This document shows, in pieces, positions 18,127 to 27,574 of a DNA stretch of 64,000 bases. The DNA is from Bacillota bacterium (GTDB taxonomy: Bacteria; Bacillota; Sulfobacillia; Sulfobacillales; Sulfobacillaceae). The translations under genes and the position numbers were made by a program. The DNA lies in assembly GCA_026627065.1 (NCBI GenBank), contig JAPNUO010000006.1, positions 103,289-167,288 on the forward strand, written 5' to 3'. Position 1 is the first letter of the stretch. Each line of letters opens with the position of its first letter. The notes beneath the pieces were generated by a model. It was not told where the DNA came from. It was given only the letters and a program-made list of their open reading frames with translations, and did not search any database.

Positions 18127-19120
18127 GCGCAAATTCCCCTCGCTTTTCGGGATCAAAAATATGGCAAGCGATGGCACGCCCGCCTACCTGCCGAAGCGTC
18201 GGCACTTCCCGCTCGCACACCGCGCTGGCGCTGGGACATCGGGGATGATAGGCGCAGCCCGTGGGAAGCTCCACCAAATTCGGGGGGTTCCCGGGAATCC
18301 CCTCAATTTCGACATCTTCCGCGCTCAAATGAGGAATAGCCCGCATGAGTCCTAGCGTGTAGGGGTGATGCAGAGGATCGGCCAGGGTGAGCCCTTGGCT
18401 ATCCGCCACTTCCACTAACCGCCCGGCATACATAATCGCCACGCGCGAGGCCAGCTCGGAGACCAGCGAAAAGTCGTGGCTGATGAAAAGAATGGCAAAG
18501 CGGCGTTCCTTTTGCAGCTCCTTGATTTGATCCAGGATCGAGCGCTGCACCACCACGTCCAGGGCGGTGGTCGGTTCGTCCATGATGACCAGGCTCGGTT
18601 CCAACGCGAGAGCGATGGCGATGACGATGCGCTGCTTCATGCCCCCCGAAAGCTCGTGGGGATAGCTGCGTGCATGGCGCCGGTCAATGCGCACCATGTC
18701 CAACAACTCGAGCGATCGTTGGTGAGCCTCCCGCACTGACATTTCCGGGCGGTGCGAGCGAAAGACGTCAATCATCTGCTGCTCCACGGTCATGACGGGA
18801 TTGAGCACCGTCATGGCGCTTTGGAACACCATCGACATGACATTCCAGCGAAAGCGGCGCAGTTCCTGCGGGGACAGCGCGTATACGTCCTGGCCCTTGA
18901 CCAGAATCTGGCCGGAAGTCAAGCGCGCTGCGCCCCGCAGCAGGCGCATCACGGCATTGGCGAGCGTCGACTTACCGCTTCCCGATTCCCCCACTAGACC
19001 CACGATACTGTTTTCATCGAGCGTCAAATTGACGTGCGACACCGCCTGCACCGGTCCCACGGCGGTCTCGTACGCAATCGACACGTCGCGAATTTCTAGC
19101 ACCGGTTGTTGATTACTCAT
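18116..19120 (-). CDS. Peptide/oligosaccharide ABC transporter ATPase (OppD/DppD type)
   Basis: 334 aa. ATG 19120 overlaps the permease gene by 8 bases (translational coupling). Walker A GESGSGKST, signature ELSGGMKQR, Walker B LVIMDEPTTALD, and a C-terminal Cys cluster (GCAYHPRCPSASAVC). Partner of the next ATPase in the importer. Confidence 0.93.
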   Translation of the reverse strand: MSNQQPVLEIRDVSIAYETAVGPVQAVSHVNLTLDENSIVGLVGESGSGKSTLANAVMRLLRGAARLTSGQILVKGQDVYALSPQELRRFRWNVMSMVFQSAMTVLNPVMTVEQQMIDVFRSHRPEMSVREAHQRSLELLDMVRIDRRHARSYPHELSGGMKQRIVIAIALALEPSLVIMDEPTTALDVVVQRSILDQIKELQKERRFAILFISHDFSLVSELASRVAIMYAGRLVEVADSQGLTLADPLHHPYTLGLMRAIPHLSAEDVEIEGIPGNPPNLVELPTGCAYHPRCPSASAVCEREVPTLRQVGGRAIACHIFDPEKRGEFAHVS

Positions 19121-20063
19121 GCCATGCCCTCCTGGTTCTGCGGGTAATGTCTCTCAAGCGAGGATTGGTCAGCTGGTCGACCCCATAATTCATCAACACC
19201 AGACTTAAGCCGACGAGGGCAATGCCCAGGCCGGGCGGAATAAACCACCACCATCCACCGGTGAGAATCGCGTCCCCTTGCGAGGCCCAATACAGCATCG
19301 TGCCCCAGGACACGGCATTGACATTTTCCAGTCCGAGGAAGGCCAGGCCGGATTCCGCCAAAATGGCCGCCAAGCACGCGTACATAATGTTCGACGCAAT
19401 GATCGAGGTCATGTTGGGCATAATTTCGGTCACCATGACGCGAAGATCAGAGGCTCCGGACAACTTGGCCGCGGTCACAAAGTCCCGCTGTGCCAATGTC
19501 ATCGTCTGGGCGCGAAACACCCGCGCCCCCCAGGCCCATCCGGTCAAGCCGATAATCAACCCGTTGAACAAAGGAGAGGTTTGGTGCATGTAAGCTTCGA
19601 TCAGGATCAACAGCGCAAGCCCCGGAAGCACGAGAAAAATGTTACTCAAAAAATTCAAGACGGTATCTACCCAGCCGCCGCGGTAGCCAGCCGTCACGCC
19701 TACCAAAAGGCTAATGGCGGTCGCCAACAATCCTGCCCCAATGCCCACCGTTAAGGTGGTTCTGGCGCCGTATACAAATTGGGAGAACACATCCTGCCCC
19801 TGCGCGGTGGTGCCGAAGAGGTGCGCCGCACTGGGACCTAAATTGGGTGCAAACGCCGTAGACGTCGGGCTATAGGGAGCAATCACCGGTGCCAGGATCG
19901 CGATCAGCACAAAAAATACAAAAATCCCCACCCCGACGGCCGATTTGCGATTGGATACCAAAGCCCGCCCCAACCGCGCAAGTCCTGTTTCGCGCCCGCG
20001 CTTAGGCGATGTCGTCAGGACAGGGGCACTGGCCACAGGTTCTACCGTCGATTGCTGCGCCAT
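19113..20063 (-). CDS. ABC transporter permease (OppC/DppC type)
   Basis: 316 aa; cytoplasmic N-terminus, then six membrane segments with the inner-membrane EAA-type loop (TAAKLSGASDLRVMVTEIMPN). ATG 20063 follows the OppB stop by one base pair. It forms the channel with the upstream permease. Confidence 0.92.
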   Translation of the reverse strand: MAQQSTVEPVASAPVLTTSPKRGRETGLARLGRALVSNRKSAVGVGIFVFFVLIAILAPVIAPYSPTSTAFAPNLGPSAAHLFGTTAQGQDVFSQFVYGARTTLTVGIGAGLLATAISLLVGVTAGYRGGWVDTVLNFLSNIFLVLPGLALLILIEAYMHQTSPLFNGLIIGLTGWAWGARVFRAQTMTLAQRDFVTAAKLSGASDLRVMVTEIMPNMTSIIASNIMYACLAAILAESGLAFLGLENVNAVSWGTMLYWASQGDAILTGGWWWFIPPGLGIALVGLSLVLMNYGVDQLTNPRLRDITRRTRRAWHE

Positions 20064-20064
20064 G

Positions 20065-21054
20065 TTATTGCACTCCTCCTCCGGTGCGAACTCGCGGATC
20101 CAATCGCGAATAGAGAATATCGACCAGCAAATTCACAACCAACACCGACACCGCGATAATTAGAAAGGCCGCCTGAATCAACGGAAGGTCCTGGGACAAG
20201 ACCGCATTGGTCAGTTGAAACCCGATGCCGGGATAGGAAAAGACTTCTTCGGTCAAAATCGACCCGCTGACGATCAACCCCATCGCCAAGGCAAAACTCG
20301 TCACCTGAGGCAAGATCGCATTACGCGCTGCATATTGCGTCATCAGCCGCCAGCTGCTGACACCCTTAGCTTCGGCAAACACCACATAATCCTCGCCGAG
20401 CGTGTTAATCATATTGTTGCGCATGCCCACGATCCAGCCGCTGACAGATCCTAAGAAAATGGTCACCGCCGGTAGCACCGAATGGTACAGCACGCTCATG
20501 ATAAACGGAAGGTTCCAGCCCGGCGTCACGGTCGTGGCATATGCGTGACCTAACGGGAACCAGTGCAGCACAAACGCAAAAACGTAGAGCAAAATGGTGG
20601 CAGTCCAAAAATACGGCATCGCCTGCAAAAACATCGTCGTCACTGGCAACGTGTTGTCGAGGAAGCCGCCCCGCCGCCAGGCAATGTAAATGCCGAATCC
20701 CGTCCCGATCAGAACGGCGAAGAGGGTCGAAATTCCGACCAGCCCAATCGTCCACGGCAAGCTATGAAATATCACAGTTTTCACCGGGGTGGGATAATAG
20801 GTGTAGGATAGTCCCCAGTGAAACTCGGCCATGTTTTTTAGGTAAGTCAAATATTGAAGAATCATCGGCTGTTTGGAAAAGCCAAACTCCAACTCGAGAG
20901 CGTGCAAGGCCTGGGGATTCAGCTGCCCGCCAAACTTGGCAAACATCGCCATGGCCGGATTCCCCGGCATTAGCCGTGGCAAAATAAAGTTAATGGTAAG
21001 CGCAGCCCATAGCGCCACAACAAAAAATGCCACTTTGTTGAGAATATACCGCAC
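20065..21054 (-). CDS. ABC transporter permease (OppB/DppB type)
   Basis: 329 aa; starts at GTG 21054 with GAAAGGAGGAGG upstream. N-terminal segment ILNKVAFFVVALWAALTINFILPRL is the first helix; the EAA loop is FAEAKGVSSWRLMTQYAARNAILP. It is separated from the binding-protein gene by about 100 bases carrying a strong hairpin. Confidence 0.92.
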   Translation of the reverse strand: MRYILNKVAFFVVALWAALTINFILPRLMPGNPAMAMFAKFGGQLNPQALHALELEFGFSKQPMILQYLTYLKNMAEFHWGLSYTYYPTPVKTVIFHSLPWTIGLVGISTLFAVLIGTGFGIYIAWRRGGFLDNTLPVTTMFLQAMPYFWTATILLYVFAFVLHWFPLGHAYATTVTPGWNLPFIMSVLYHSVLPAVTIFLGSVSGWIVGMRNNMINTLGEDYVVFAEAKGVSSWRLMTQYAARNAILPQVTSFALAMGLIVSGSILTEEVFSYPGIGFQLTNAVLSQDLPLIQAAFLIIAVSVLVVNLLVDILYSRLDPRVRTGGGVQ

Positions 21055-21081
21055 AACCCCTCCTCCTTTCTGTTTTACGAA

Positions 21082-21115
21082 CCAATCGGAGATTTCCGAG
21101 GAAATCTCCGATTGG
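21082..21115 (-). promoter_or_regulatory. Intercistronic 16-bp perfect hairpin between binding-protein and permease genes
   Basis: Arms at 21082-21097 and 21100-21115 are perfect complements around a 2-base centre. On the transcript the stem is followed by a mixed, only mildly U-rich sequence, so it is more likely an mRNA-stabilising or partially terminating hairpin. This arrangement is common where a binding protein must outnumber its permease. Confidence 0.75.
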
Positions 21116-21155
21116 ATATCCCGGTGCCACCCATTATGCCTTCGTCAATGCGCGT

Positions 21156-22817
21156 CTACGACCGCGGCTTGAGGTGCATCACCACAATTTCAGGCGCAGG
21201 CCAGCTGTACGGAGCCGGCGTCACATAGGGATTGGACGCGGTGGGCCATCCCACGTAATTTTGCGAGCTGTATTCGTACCACAGCGCACCGTCCAGGAGC
21301 GGAATGAAGGGCAGGTCGTCGACCATGATCTTCTCCAGCTTTTGAATGGCTTTCACCTGCACCGTGGGATTGGTGGTCGTGGCGTACTCGTTCAGCGCCG
21401 CGTTGGTTGCCGCGTTGTTCCACCCTTCCAGGTTCCAGTCCCCGTGAGAGTCCAACGCGTTGTACAAGGCGTAGTACGGCGTGGGTCCCGGGTTCGTCCA
21501 AGACATCGCCAACGTGTACTTGCCACCTTGCAGGTTGGCGACATATTCGCCGTAAGCATCCTCCACCACGGTCGTCTTGATCCCGATGCTCGTCAGCTCT
21601 TGGGCCATCAAGGCACAGTCGGCATCCCAGTCTGACCAACCCGTGGGCACTTGAATCGTAAATTCCAGCGGCTGACCGGAGGGCGAAACAAAGACGCCGC
21701 TCGCGTTCTTCTTGAAGCCGGCCTTTTCCAGAATCTTGACCGCTTCACTGGGATCGTACTTCTCGTTCACGGGAAGGCCCGGCGCCAGATATTTTTTCTG
21801 GGTCGGCAGGATAAGCGCCGTGGGACTGGCCGCCTTCTCGTAGCCGTACTCATTCTTGGCGCCCATTTCATTGCGGTTCACCGCCACGTTGATCGCTTCC
21901 CGCACCGCCAGGTTCTTGAGAAGCGGATTCTTCAAATTGGGGTACAAGCCAGCAACTTCATAGGGCGGGAACCAGTAATGATTGTACGGGCTCTTGGAGG
22001 TGAAGAGACCCTTGACGTCCGGCACAAACTGTCCGCTCCAATCGAGTTGGCCCGCGGCTAACGCTTCGTTAATGGCATTGTTGCTGTCGTAGGCCGGCAC
22101 TTCAATTTCCGGAACCTTAGGCACTCCTAAATAATAGTGAGGATTCGGCTTAAATGTATATTCTTGGGACGTAAACGTGGACAGTTCATAGGGCCCAGTG
22201 CCTACGGGATTGGGATTGGTGTACTTGGCAGGGTCGGAAATCTTAGACCAAATGTGCTGAGGCACGATGTAAGTTTCCAGCACGTACACGCCGTAAGGCA
22301 CGTCGGTCGTCTTGAATCGGAAGACCACCTCATGGGCATTGGGAGCGGTCACCGCGGAAAGCTTGCTCCAAACGCCGCTGGTGTCCAGAGCGGGATACTT
22401 CTTGAGCAAATCAAAGGTAAACACCACATCTTTGGACGAGAATGCGGTGCCGTCCGTCCATTTGACATTGGTGCGAAGGTCAACCGTCAGTACGCGGCCG
22501 CCGTCGGACCAGCTGTAGCTTTTGCCTAACAACCCATAAACCTGAGGCCCAACGGTGTTAAAATAAAACAGTGGTTCGTATATGAAGCCATCCGTCCCGG
22601 GGTTCGCCGAGGACGAAAAGGGGTTAAAGTTCTGCGTATACGAGCCATAAGGGGAAATCGCCATCACCAGCGGCGGCGCCGACGTCGCGGCTGAACGATG
22701 CACGGTCCCCGCGTGGGTCGCGGCATTGGTTATCCCGGTGCTCACCCCACAGCCAGCGAGCACTGCCGCCAATGCCGCCGACGCCGCAACCTTCAACGCG
22801 GTCTTGCCTTCCTTCAT
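21156..22817 (-). CDS. Extracellular solute-binding lipoprotein of the ABC importer (SBP family 5)
   Basis: 553 aa. The N-terminus is a lipoprotein signal with lipobox LAGC, followed by a Ser/Thr-rich linker and the SBP_bac_5 fold (PLFYFNTVGPQVYGLLGKSYSWSDGG, LRTNVKWTDG). It is the first gene of the eight-gene minus-strand operon that ends with the glycosidases, so it is likely tuned to beta-linked or glucuronate-containing oligosaccharides, even though the family is named for peptides. Confidence 0.92.
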   Translation of the reverse strand: MKEGKTALKVAASAALAAVLAGCGVSTGITNAATHAGTVHRSAATSAPPLVMAISPYGSYTQNFNPFSSSANPGTDGFIYEPLFYFNTVGPQVYGLLGKSYSWSDGGRVLTVDLRTNVKWTDGTAFSSKDVVFTFDLLKKYPALDTSGVWSKLSAVTAPNAHEVVFRFKTTDVPYGVYVLETYIVPQHIWSKISDPAKYTNPNPVGTGPYELSTFTSQEYTFKPNPHYYLGVPKVPEIEVPAYDSNNAINEALAAGQLDWSGQFVPDVKGLFTSKSPYNHYWFPPYEVAGLYPNLKNPLLKNLAVREAINVAVNRNEMGAKNEYGYEKAASPTALILPTQKKYLAPGLPVNEKYDPSEAVKILEKAGFKKNASGVFVSPSGQPLEFTIQVPTGWSDWDADCALMAQELTSIGIKTTVVEDAYGEYVANLQGGKYTLAMSWTNPGPTPYYALYNALDSHGDWNLEGWNNAATNAALNEYATTTNPTVQVKAIQKLEKIMVDDLPFIPLLDGALWYEYSSQNYVGWPTASNPYVTPAPYSWPAPEIVVMHLKPRS

Positions 22818-22847
22818 TCGCTATGCCTCCTCTTGCGTAAGTTGTGA

Positions 22848-22892
22848 CAATTTGCCGAACGAAGAATTATGTAGTCTAAATCAGGCAAATTG
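22848..22892. promoter_or_regulatory. Candidate ROK operator: inverted 9-mers in the divergent promoter region
   Basis: CAATTTGCC (22848-22856) and GGCAAATTG (22884-22892) are perfect inverted copies about 36 bases apart, and a related CGGCAAAAT lies at 22953-22961. They sit between the ROK gene and the binding-protein gene, where a ROK repressor should act. Confidence 0.55.
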
Positions 22893-22920
22893 CTAATTTA
22901 CTTCGTATGTATGCTATACT
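22890..22920 (+). promoter_or_regulatory. Candidate promoter of the ROK gene
   Basis: TTGCTA (22890-22895) and TATACT (22915-22920) are separated by 19 bases, long for sigma-A. The -35 overlaps the right inverted 9-mer, which would allow autoregulation. Confidence 0.4.
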
Positions 22921-22993
22921 AAGTAAGTCCCGGTTGCAATACTTGAGATTATCGGCAAAATATTTTTAGAACAACCAAACGAGGATGATTGGG

Positions 22994-24172
22994 ATGCCCA
23001 CGGTCGACGCGTCTGTCATGCGCAGCGCCAACAAACGCACGGTATTAAGCTTGCTGTACCAAAAGCAAACGTTGTCACGGGCCGAAATCTCTCGGGTCAC
23101 CGGGTTAAACCGGGCGACGGTGTCGTCCTTGGTCGACGAGCTCATCGCGGAAGAATTTGTCGAGGAAACCGGCGTCGGCACCTCGAGCGGCGGTCGCAAG
23201 CCCATCCTCCTGCAGTTTAAAGTGGATACGGGCTTTGTCATCGGCATCGACGTGCAAATTACGCATCTCACCACCGTCCTGATCAACGCCGCCCGCCAAA
23301 TTCTGTACGAACGGCGCCGCAACCTGTTGTCCGAAGAGCAGCCCGTGGACGCCGAAGCCTTGACCCAGATGTTGGTCGAGGAAATTTATTTGGCCAAGCG
23401 CGCCTGTCCCCCGAGCCCGCACGGCTTGATGGGGGTCGGCATCGGCCTGCCGGGCATGGTCAACCACGAACAGGGCCGGGCGCTCTACCTCCCCAACATG
23501 GGCATCGTCAATTGGCTCGTGCGCGATGCCCTCCAGCATCATCTGGCGTTGCCGGTGTTTGTGGACAACGACGCCAATTGCGGGGCGTGGGCCCAATATT
23601 TGGCGACGCGCCTGCCCAATTTGGTGTTCATCAATGCCGGCATTGGACTGGGCGTGGGCCTCATCATGCACGGCCAGTTATATCGCGGCACCCATGGCAT
23701 TGCCGGCGAAGCGGGCCACCACACCATCCGTGCGGCGGAAGACCGGTGTTCGTGCGGCAATCTCGGGTGCTGGGAGCAGTATAGCTCGGAAAACGGTTTA
23801 GCGCGCGCCTTAGCGCGCCAAGGGGTCGCGGTGCCGTGGCCGCTGCCGGCCGACTTTGTCAGCCAGACCGTGGCCGCCGCCGAGACCGGTTCCGCGGCGC
23901 ACCGGCGCGCTTTCCAGGAGCTCGCCGAAGCACTCGGGGTCGGGCTGGTCAACATCCTCAACATCTTCAATCCCACCGCCACGTACTTGGGCGGCACGCT
24001 CGCGGAAGCCCATGAATGGATTCTTCCGGAGGCGCACGCCGTGATTGCCGAGCGCGCCCTCATGGCCAATCGCCAGATGACGGTCACCCCGGTCCCGAAC
24101 AACACGGTGGCCCTCGGCGCGGCCGGCCTGGCCCTCGCCCAATCGATTGATTTGTTGCCGGCACAAATCTAA
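22994..24172 (+). CDS. ROK-family transcriptional repressor (XylR/NagC type)
   Basis: 392 aa from ATG 22994; an ATG at 22985 is too close to the GAGG site. N-terminal winged HTH (SRAEISRVTGLNRATVSSLVDELI), then the ROK sugar-binding/kinase-like domain: VFVDNDANCGAW, GIGLGVGLI and the zinc motif CSCGNLGCWEQY. It is divergent from the transport-glycosidase operon and is its likely repressor, released by a sugar such as glucuronate or a disaccharide. Confidence 0.92.
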   Translation: MPTVDASVMRSANKRTVLSLLYQKQTLSRAEISRVTGLNRATVSSLVDELIAEEFVEETGVGTSSGGRKPILLQFKVDTGFVIGIDVQITHLTTVLINAARQILYERRRNLLSEEQPVDAEALTQMLVEEIYLAKRACPPSPHGLMGVGIGLPGMVNHEQGRALYLPNMGIVNWLVRDALQHHLALPVFVDNDANCGAWAQYLATRLPNLVFINAGIGLGVGLIMHGQLYRGTHGIAGEAGHHTIRAAEDRCSCGNLGCWEQYSSENGLARALARQGVAVPWPLPADFVSQTVAAAETGSAAHRRAFQELAEALGVGLVNILNIFNPTATYLGGTLAEAHEWILPEAHAVIAERALMANRQMTVTPVPNNTVALGAAGLALAQSIDLLPAQI

Positions 24173-24207
24173 GACGGCGCCGCCAGACTCTTTGGCCGCG
24201 CGGCACG

Positions 24208-25440
24208 TCAAGGGCGCGCCGCCGTCCCGTCCGGCAAACGCACGAGAGTCCATTCCGGCAAGCCCAGGGCCGGCGGAAATTTTTCCGCTTCGGCTTCGTC
24301 TAGATCGATTCCCCAGCCAGGCTTGTCGTTGACATAGGCGTACCCGCCTTTCACCACCGGGCAGCCGGGAAACACCGCCTCGGAACGTTCGCTCCATCCC
24401 GCCCATTCTTGAATGCCAAAGTTAGGCAGCACCAAATCTAAGTGCAGGTTGGCCACGTGGCCAATCGGCGAGACGTCGCCAGGGCCGTGCCAGGCCGTTC
24501 GCACTCCGTAAGCCCCCGCATGGGCAGCCAGCCGAAGCGCCGGGGTCACACCGCCGATTTGGCTGAGGTGCACGCGGATGTAATCGATCAGCCGGGCTTC
24601 GAAGAGCTTTTCCCATTCCAGGGGGTGGACAAAGAGCTCACCCATGGCCAGCGGGATGCTCGACCGCTGGCGCAACAGGGAAAACCATCCCAAGTCCTCC
24701 GGGGCCAACGCGTCTTCCAGAAAGAAGAGGTCGTACGGCGCCAGCGCTTCCGCCAGCCGGACGGCGTCCACGGGAGCGAGGCGTTCATGGACGTCGTGCA
24801 GGAGCTCCACGTCGGCACCAAAGCGCTCGCGGAGATATCGAAACAGCTGCGGAACCCGCCGGCGGTAGTCATCTGGATCGAAATAGCGGCCAGGCGCCGC
24901 GCGGTCCGGGGTATGGACGCGCGCGCTCCGAAAGCGGGGACGGCCATCGCCGGGAAGGGCGCCGCCGTAGCCGCCCCACTGACAGCGTACATAGCGGTAG
25001 CCGGCCTCGAGCCAGGCCTCGACCTGATCGCCGACGGCTTCCATCGACGTGCCGTCGGCATGGCGATACAGCGCGACGGCGTCCCGGCACTTTCCACCCC
25101 AGAGCTCATAGCACGGCATTTGCGCCATTTTCCCCTTAATATCCCAGAGCGCCATGTCGATCCCTGACAGCGCCGCATTCAACACCGGCCCGTTTCGCCA
25201 ATAGCCGCTGACTGCGGCCGTTTGCCAAAAGTCCGCAATACGGGCCACCGGCCGCCCCTCCGCCCAAGGGCCGAGCTCGCGATCCAGCACCGTCTTGACC
25301 GCCTCCGCGTGCTGGGTGAACGTCCCGCACCCTAAGCCGTACAGCCCGGGTTCCGACGTCTCCACCTTGACCACCACGAGCGTGATGCCCTCGGGCGCCG
25401 TCAACACGGTGCGCACCCGGCGAATCACGACTTCGCCCAT
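24208..25440 (-). CDS. manD: Enolase-superfamily D-mannonate dehydratase-like protein (ManD/RspA)
   Basis: 410 aa, family length. Features of the ManD subgroup are visible: Arg and Tyr in VRCQWGGYGG, DVHER (metal Asp and His), FLEDALAPED and AMGELF (metal Glu residues), and WHGPGD (His). True ManD converts D-mannonate to 2-keto-3-deoxygluconate, the step after glucuronate has been isomerised and reduced, which fits the uidA operon on the other side of the ROK gene. Some ManD homologues have low activity or act on gluconate, so the substrate is probable rather than certain. Confidence 0.82.
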   Translation of the reverse strand: MGEVVIRRVRTVLTAPEGITLVVVKVETSEPGLYGLGCGTFTQHAEAVKTVLDRELGPWAEGRPVARIADFWQTAAVSGYWRNGPVLNAALSGIDMALWDIKGKMAQMPCYELWGGKCRDAVALYRHADGTSMEAVGDQVEAWLEAGYRYVRCQWGGYGGALPGDGRPRFRSARVHTPDRAAPGRYFDPDDYRRRVPQLFRYLRERFGADVELLHDVHERLAPVDAVRLAEALAPYDLFFLEDALAPEDLGWFSLLRQRSSIPLAMGELFVHPLEWEKLFEARLIDYIRVHLSQIGGVTPALRLAAHAGAYGVRTAWHGPGDVSPIGHVANLHLDLVLPNFGIQEWAGWSERSEAVFPGCPVVKGGYAYVNDKPGWGIDLDEAEAEKFPPALGLPEWTLVRLPDGTAARP

Positions 25441-25458
25441 CAGCCCTCACGTCCTTCG

Positions 25459-26247
25459 TCAAATGTATTCCAGCCGCCCGTCCACCAAGGCCTGGTGGAT
25501 GGGAAGATTCAACCCGCCATCCACCCGGAGCGTAATGCCGGTGACATAGCGCGCCTCCGAAGATAGGAGCCAGGCCACCGCCCGCGCCACATCCCAGGCA
25601 TCGCCCGACTCGCCGAGCGGAATATGCGCCGCCACCGCCTGCTCGCGCGCGGGGTCCGCGGTCTTTTGACGCTCGGGGGTGACTATCCGCCCGGGCGCGA
25701 CCGCGTTCACCCGGATCCCGTGCGGCGCGAGCTCCAGCGCCATACTCTCGGTAGCGCGCGCCAGCGCCGCCTTCATCGACCCGTACGCGCTGTCCCAGTT
25801 GCTGGCCCGTTCCTGATGCACCGAGGTGATGTGCACAATCGCTCCCGCCACGCGGTGCTCCACCATCCAGCGCGCCGCCTCTTGGGCAATCACAAAGGGC
25901 GCCCGGTAATTAATGCGATAAGTGCGGTCAAGGTCGTCGTCGCTCAGAGCCACAAACGGGCGCATGGTGACCACTCCGGCATTGTTGACCACCGCATCCA
26001 GCCGCCCAAACTTAGCGATAACATCCGCCACCAATTGGCGCGGCACCCGCTCATCCGCCAAATCGCCTCTAAAGCACGCGGCGCGCCCGCCCCGGCGACC
26101 AATGTCTTGCGCCGTCGCTTGCGCTGCGTCCGGCTCATCCCAATAATGCAGAGCCACATCGTAACCGCGATCCCCCAGGTATTCCGCAATGACCCGGCCA
26201 ATGCCCCGCCCAGCCCCGGTCACCAACGCCAGCGGACGGTGATTCAT
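25459..26247 (-). CDS. Short-chain dehydrogenase/reductase
   Basis: 262 aa. Cofactor motif TGAGRGIG, NNAG, catalytic Ser in HITSVHQ and YxxxK as YGSMKAA. Its ATG overlaps the upstream gene stop by four bases (ATGA). Could act as a sugar-acid or fructuronate reductase given the ManD neighbour; sequence alone does not decide. Confidence 0.85.
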   Translation of the reverse strand: MNHRPLALVTGAGRGIGRVIAEYLGDRGYDVALHYWDEPDAAQATAQDIGRRGGRAACFRGDLADERVPRQLVADVIAKFGRLDAVVNNAGVVTMRPFVALSDDDLDRTYRINYRAPFVIAQEAARWMVEHRVAGAIVHITSVHQERASNWDSAYGSMKAALARATESMALELAPHGIRVNAVAPGRIVTPERQKTADPAREQAVAAHIPLGESGDAWDVARAVAWLLSSEARYVTGITLRVDGGLNLPIHQALVDGRLEYI

Positions 26248-26843
26248 GTCTCGTCGCCCCTCGTGAATGTTTTTGGGGAAGCATCGCCTGCGCCGGACGT
26301 CAGGCGCTTTAACACCTCGTCGCTCGACAGCACCGCAATGGACGCCCGTTCGGTGCCAAAACCGTCTAGCACAAAATTGTGATGGCGAATGATCGCCTCG
26401 GGCGAGAGGAGCCCCTGATCATCCGTGGTATGCGCGTCCTCGACCAGCCAGACGTTAAACCCGAGGCTTACCGCCCGCCGCGACGTGGTGTCTACGCAAT
26501 AGGGGGTCTGGCAGCCGACCACGATGAGCCGATCCACACCGCGGGATCGCAGCTCCGCCTCCAGGGCGGTTTCGTAAAAGCTATCGCTCGCCCGCTTGTG
26601 GATCACCGGCTCGTCCGGCTGCGGTTGCAGTCGGGGATGAATCTCCCAGCCGGGCTCATGAATCCAGGCGCCACGCTTGCCGTCGTGCTGCACAAAAATG
26701 CGAGGAATGCCGTGGCGCCGTGCCGCCCTGAGGAGGGCTTCAATGGCCTCGACCACGGCGTCGGCCCGGTAAGCATGCCGAGGGTCCAGCAGGGCAACCT
26801 GAGCATCAATGACCAGCAGAGCCAGTTTGCCAGGGGCCGCCAT
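26244..26843 (-). CDS. Isochorismatase-like cysteine hydrolase
   Basis: 199 aa from ATG 26843 (AAGGGTGAG upstream); an in-frame start at 26870 has a poorer site. Catalytic triad is readable: Asp in LLVIDAQ, Lys in VIHKRASDSF and Cys in TPYCVDTTSR. Family members hydrolyse isochorismate, nicotinamide or small carbamoyl/amide compounds. First gene of the SDR-ManD operon; role there unknown. Confidence 0.85.
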   Translation of the reverse strand: MAAPGKLALLVIDAQVALLDPRHAYRADAVVEAIEALLRAARRHGIPRIFVQHDGKRGAWIHEPGWEIHPRLQPQPDEPVIHKRASDSFYETALEAELRSRGVDRLIVVGCQTPYCVDTTSRRAVSLGFNVWLVEDAHTTDDQGLLSPEAIIRHHNFVLDGFGTERASIAVLSSDEVLKRLTSGAGDASPKTFTRGDET

Positions 26844-27574
26844 TTCTCTCACCCTTTCGCGGCTTCTCATCGCTACGGGTTCCGGTGTCCGGCAATCTTT
26901 CGCATTGATAGTACCATAGCTGATGCTGGGGAATAGCGAATCCGAGTCACGGGGGAGGGAATTTTTCGCAGCCGCGCAGGTTGAGCGGCATCGACATGGC
27001 CGCGTCCAGCCACCAAAGGCGCCTTCGGGTATCGCTGGCCGACAATGCCGACACGCTAGCCCAAGCGCGTCAATGGGCCACGCGCTTTGGTGCCGACATT
27101 CTCGCCGAGGAGAGAGAAGGCAGGCGGCCGCGAGATGACATGCGCGGTGTCAGCAGCTTTAGACGGCGCCATTCGTGCCTCGGGTTATCGAAATGCTTCC
27201 ACACAAAAGGGTCTATTCCGATTTGCCTCCAAAGAGGACGGGCATGGCTCCCGTACAGCGCACAACGCTGCGGCTAAAGCGCATCGTGACCCGGGATTTT
27301 CGCGAACCATCGTGTTTGATCGACAAGAGTCCCCGAATATTAGGTGGGCACACCATTTTCCGAGTGGGTGCCGCGCTTGGCGCAGGTGGCGGTGCGGCGC
27401 CAAGGACACGGCTCCCGCCATGTGGAAATGTTGCCTATATTTTATTTCGCCGCTGTGCATGCCGCCCAAAGGAATCTGATGCTCATCATCGAATTCTCCG
27501 AACATATTCTCACGCGATTATCTATCGTATATTGCGACAACCTCGGCGAACCCTTTGGGGAAAGGATGATCTCG
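26844..27574. other. Intergenic region between divergent operons
   Basis: About 730 bases between the hydrolase gene and the APC permease gene. One frame around 26995-27110 (SHQRRLRVSLADNADTLAQARQWATRFGADIL) looks protein-like but lacks a ribosome site and is interrupted soon after; it may be a gene remnant. Promoters for both flanking operons should lie here; I see no strong consensus. Confidence 0.4.
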
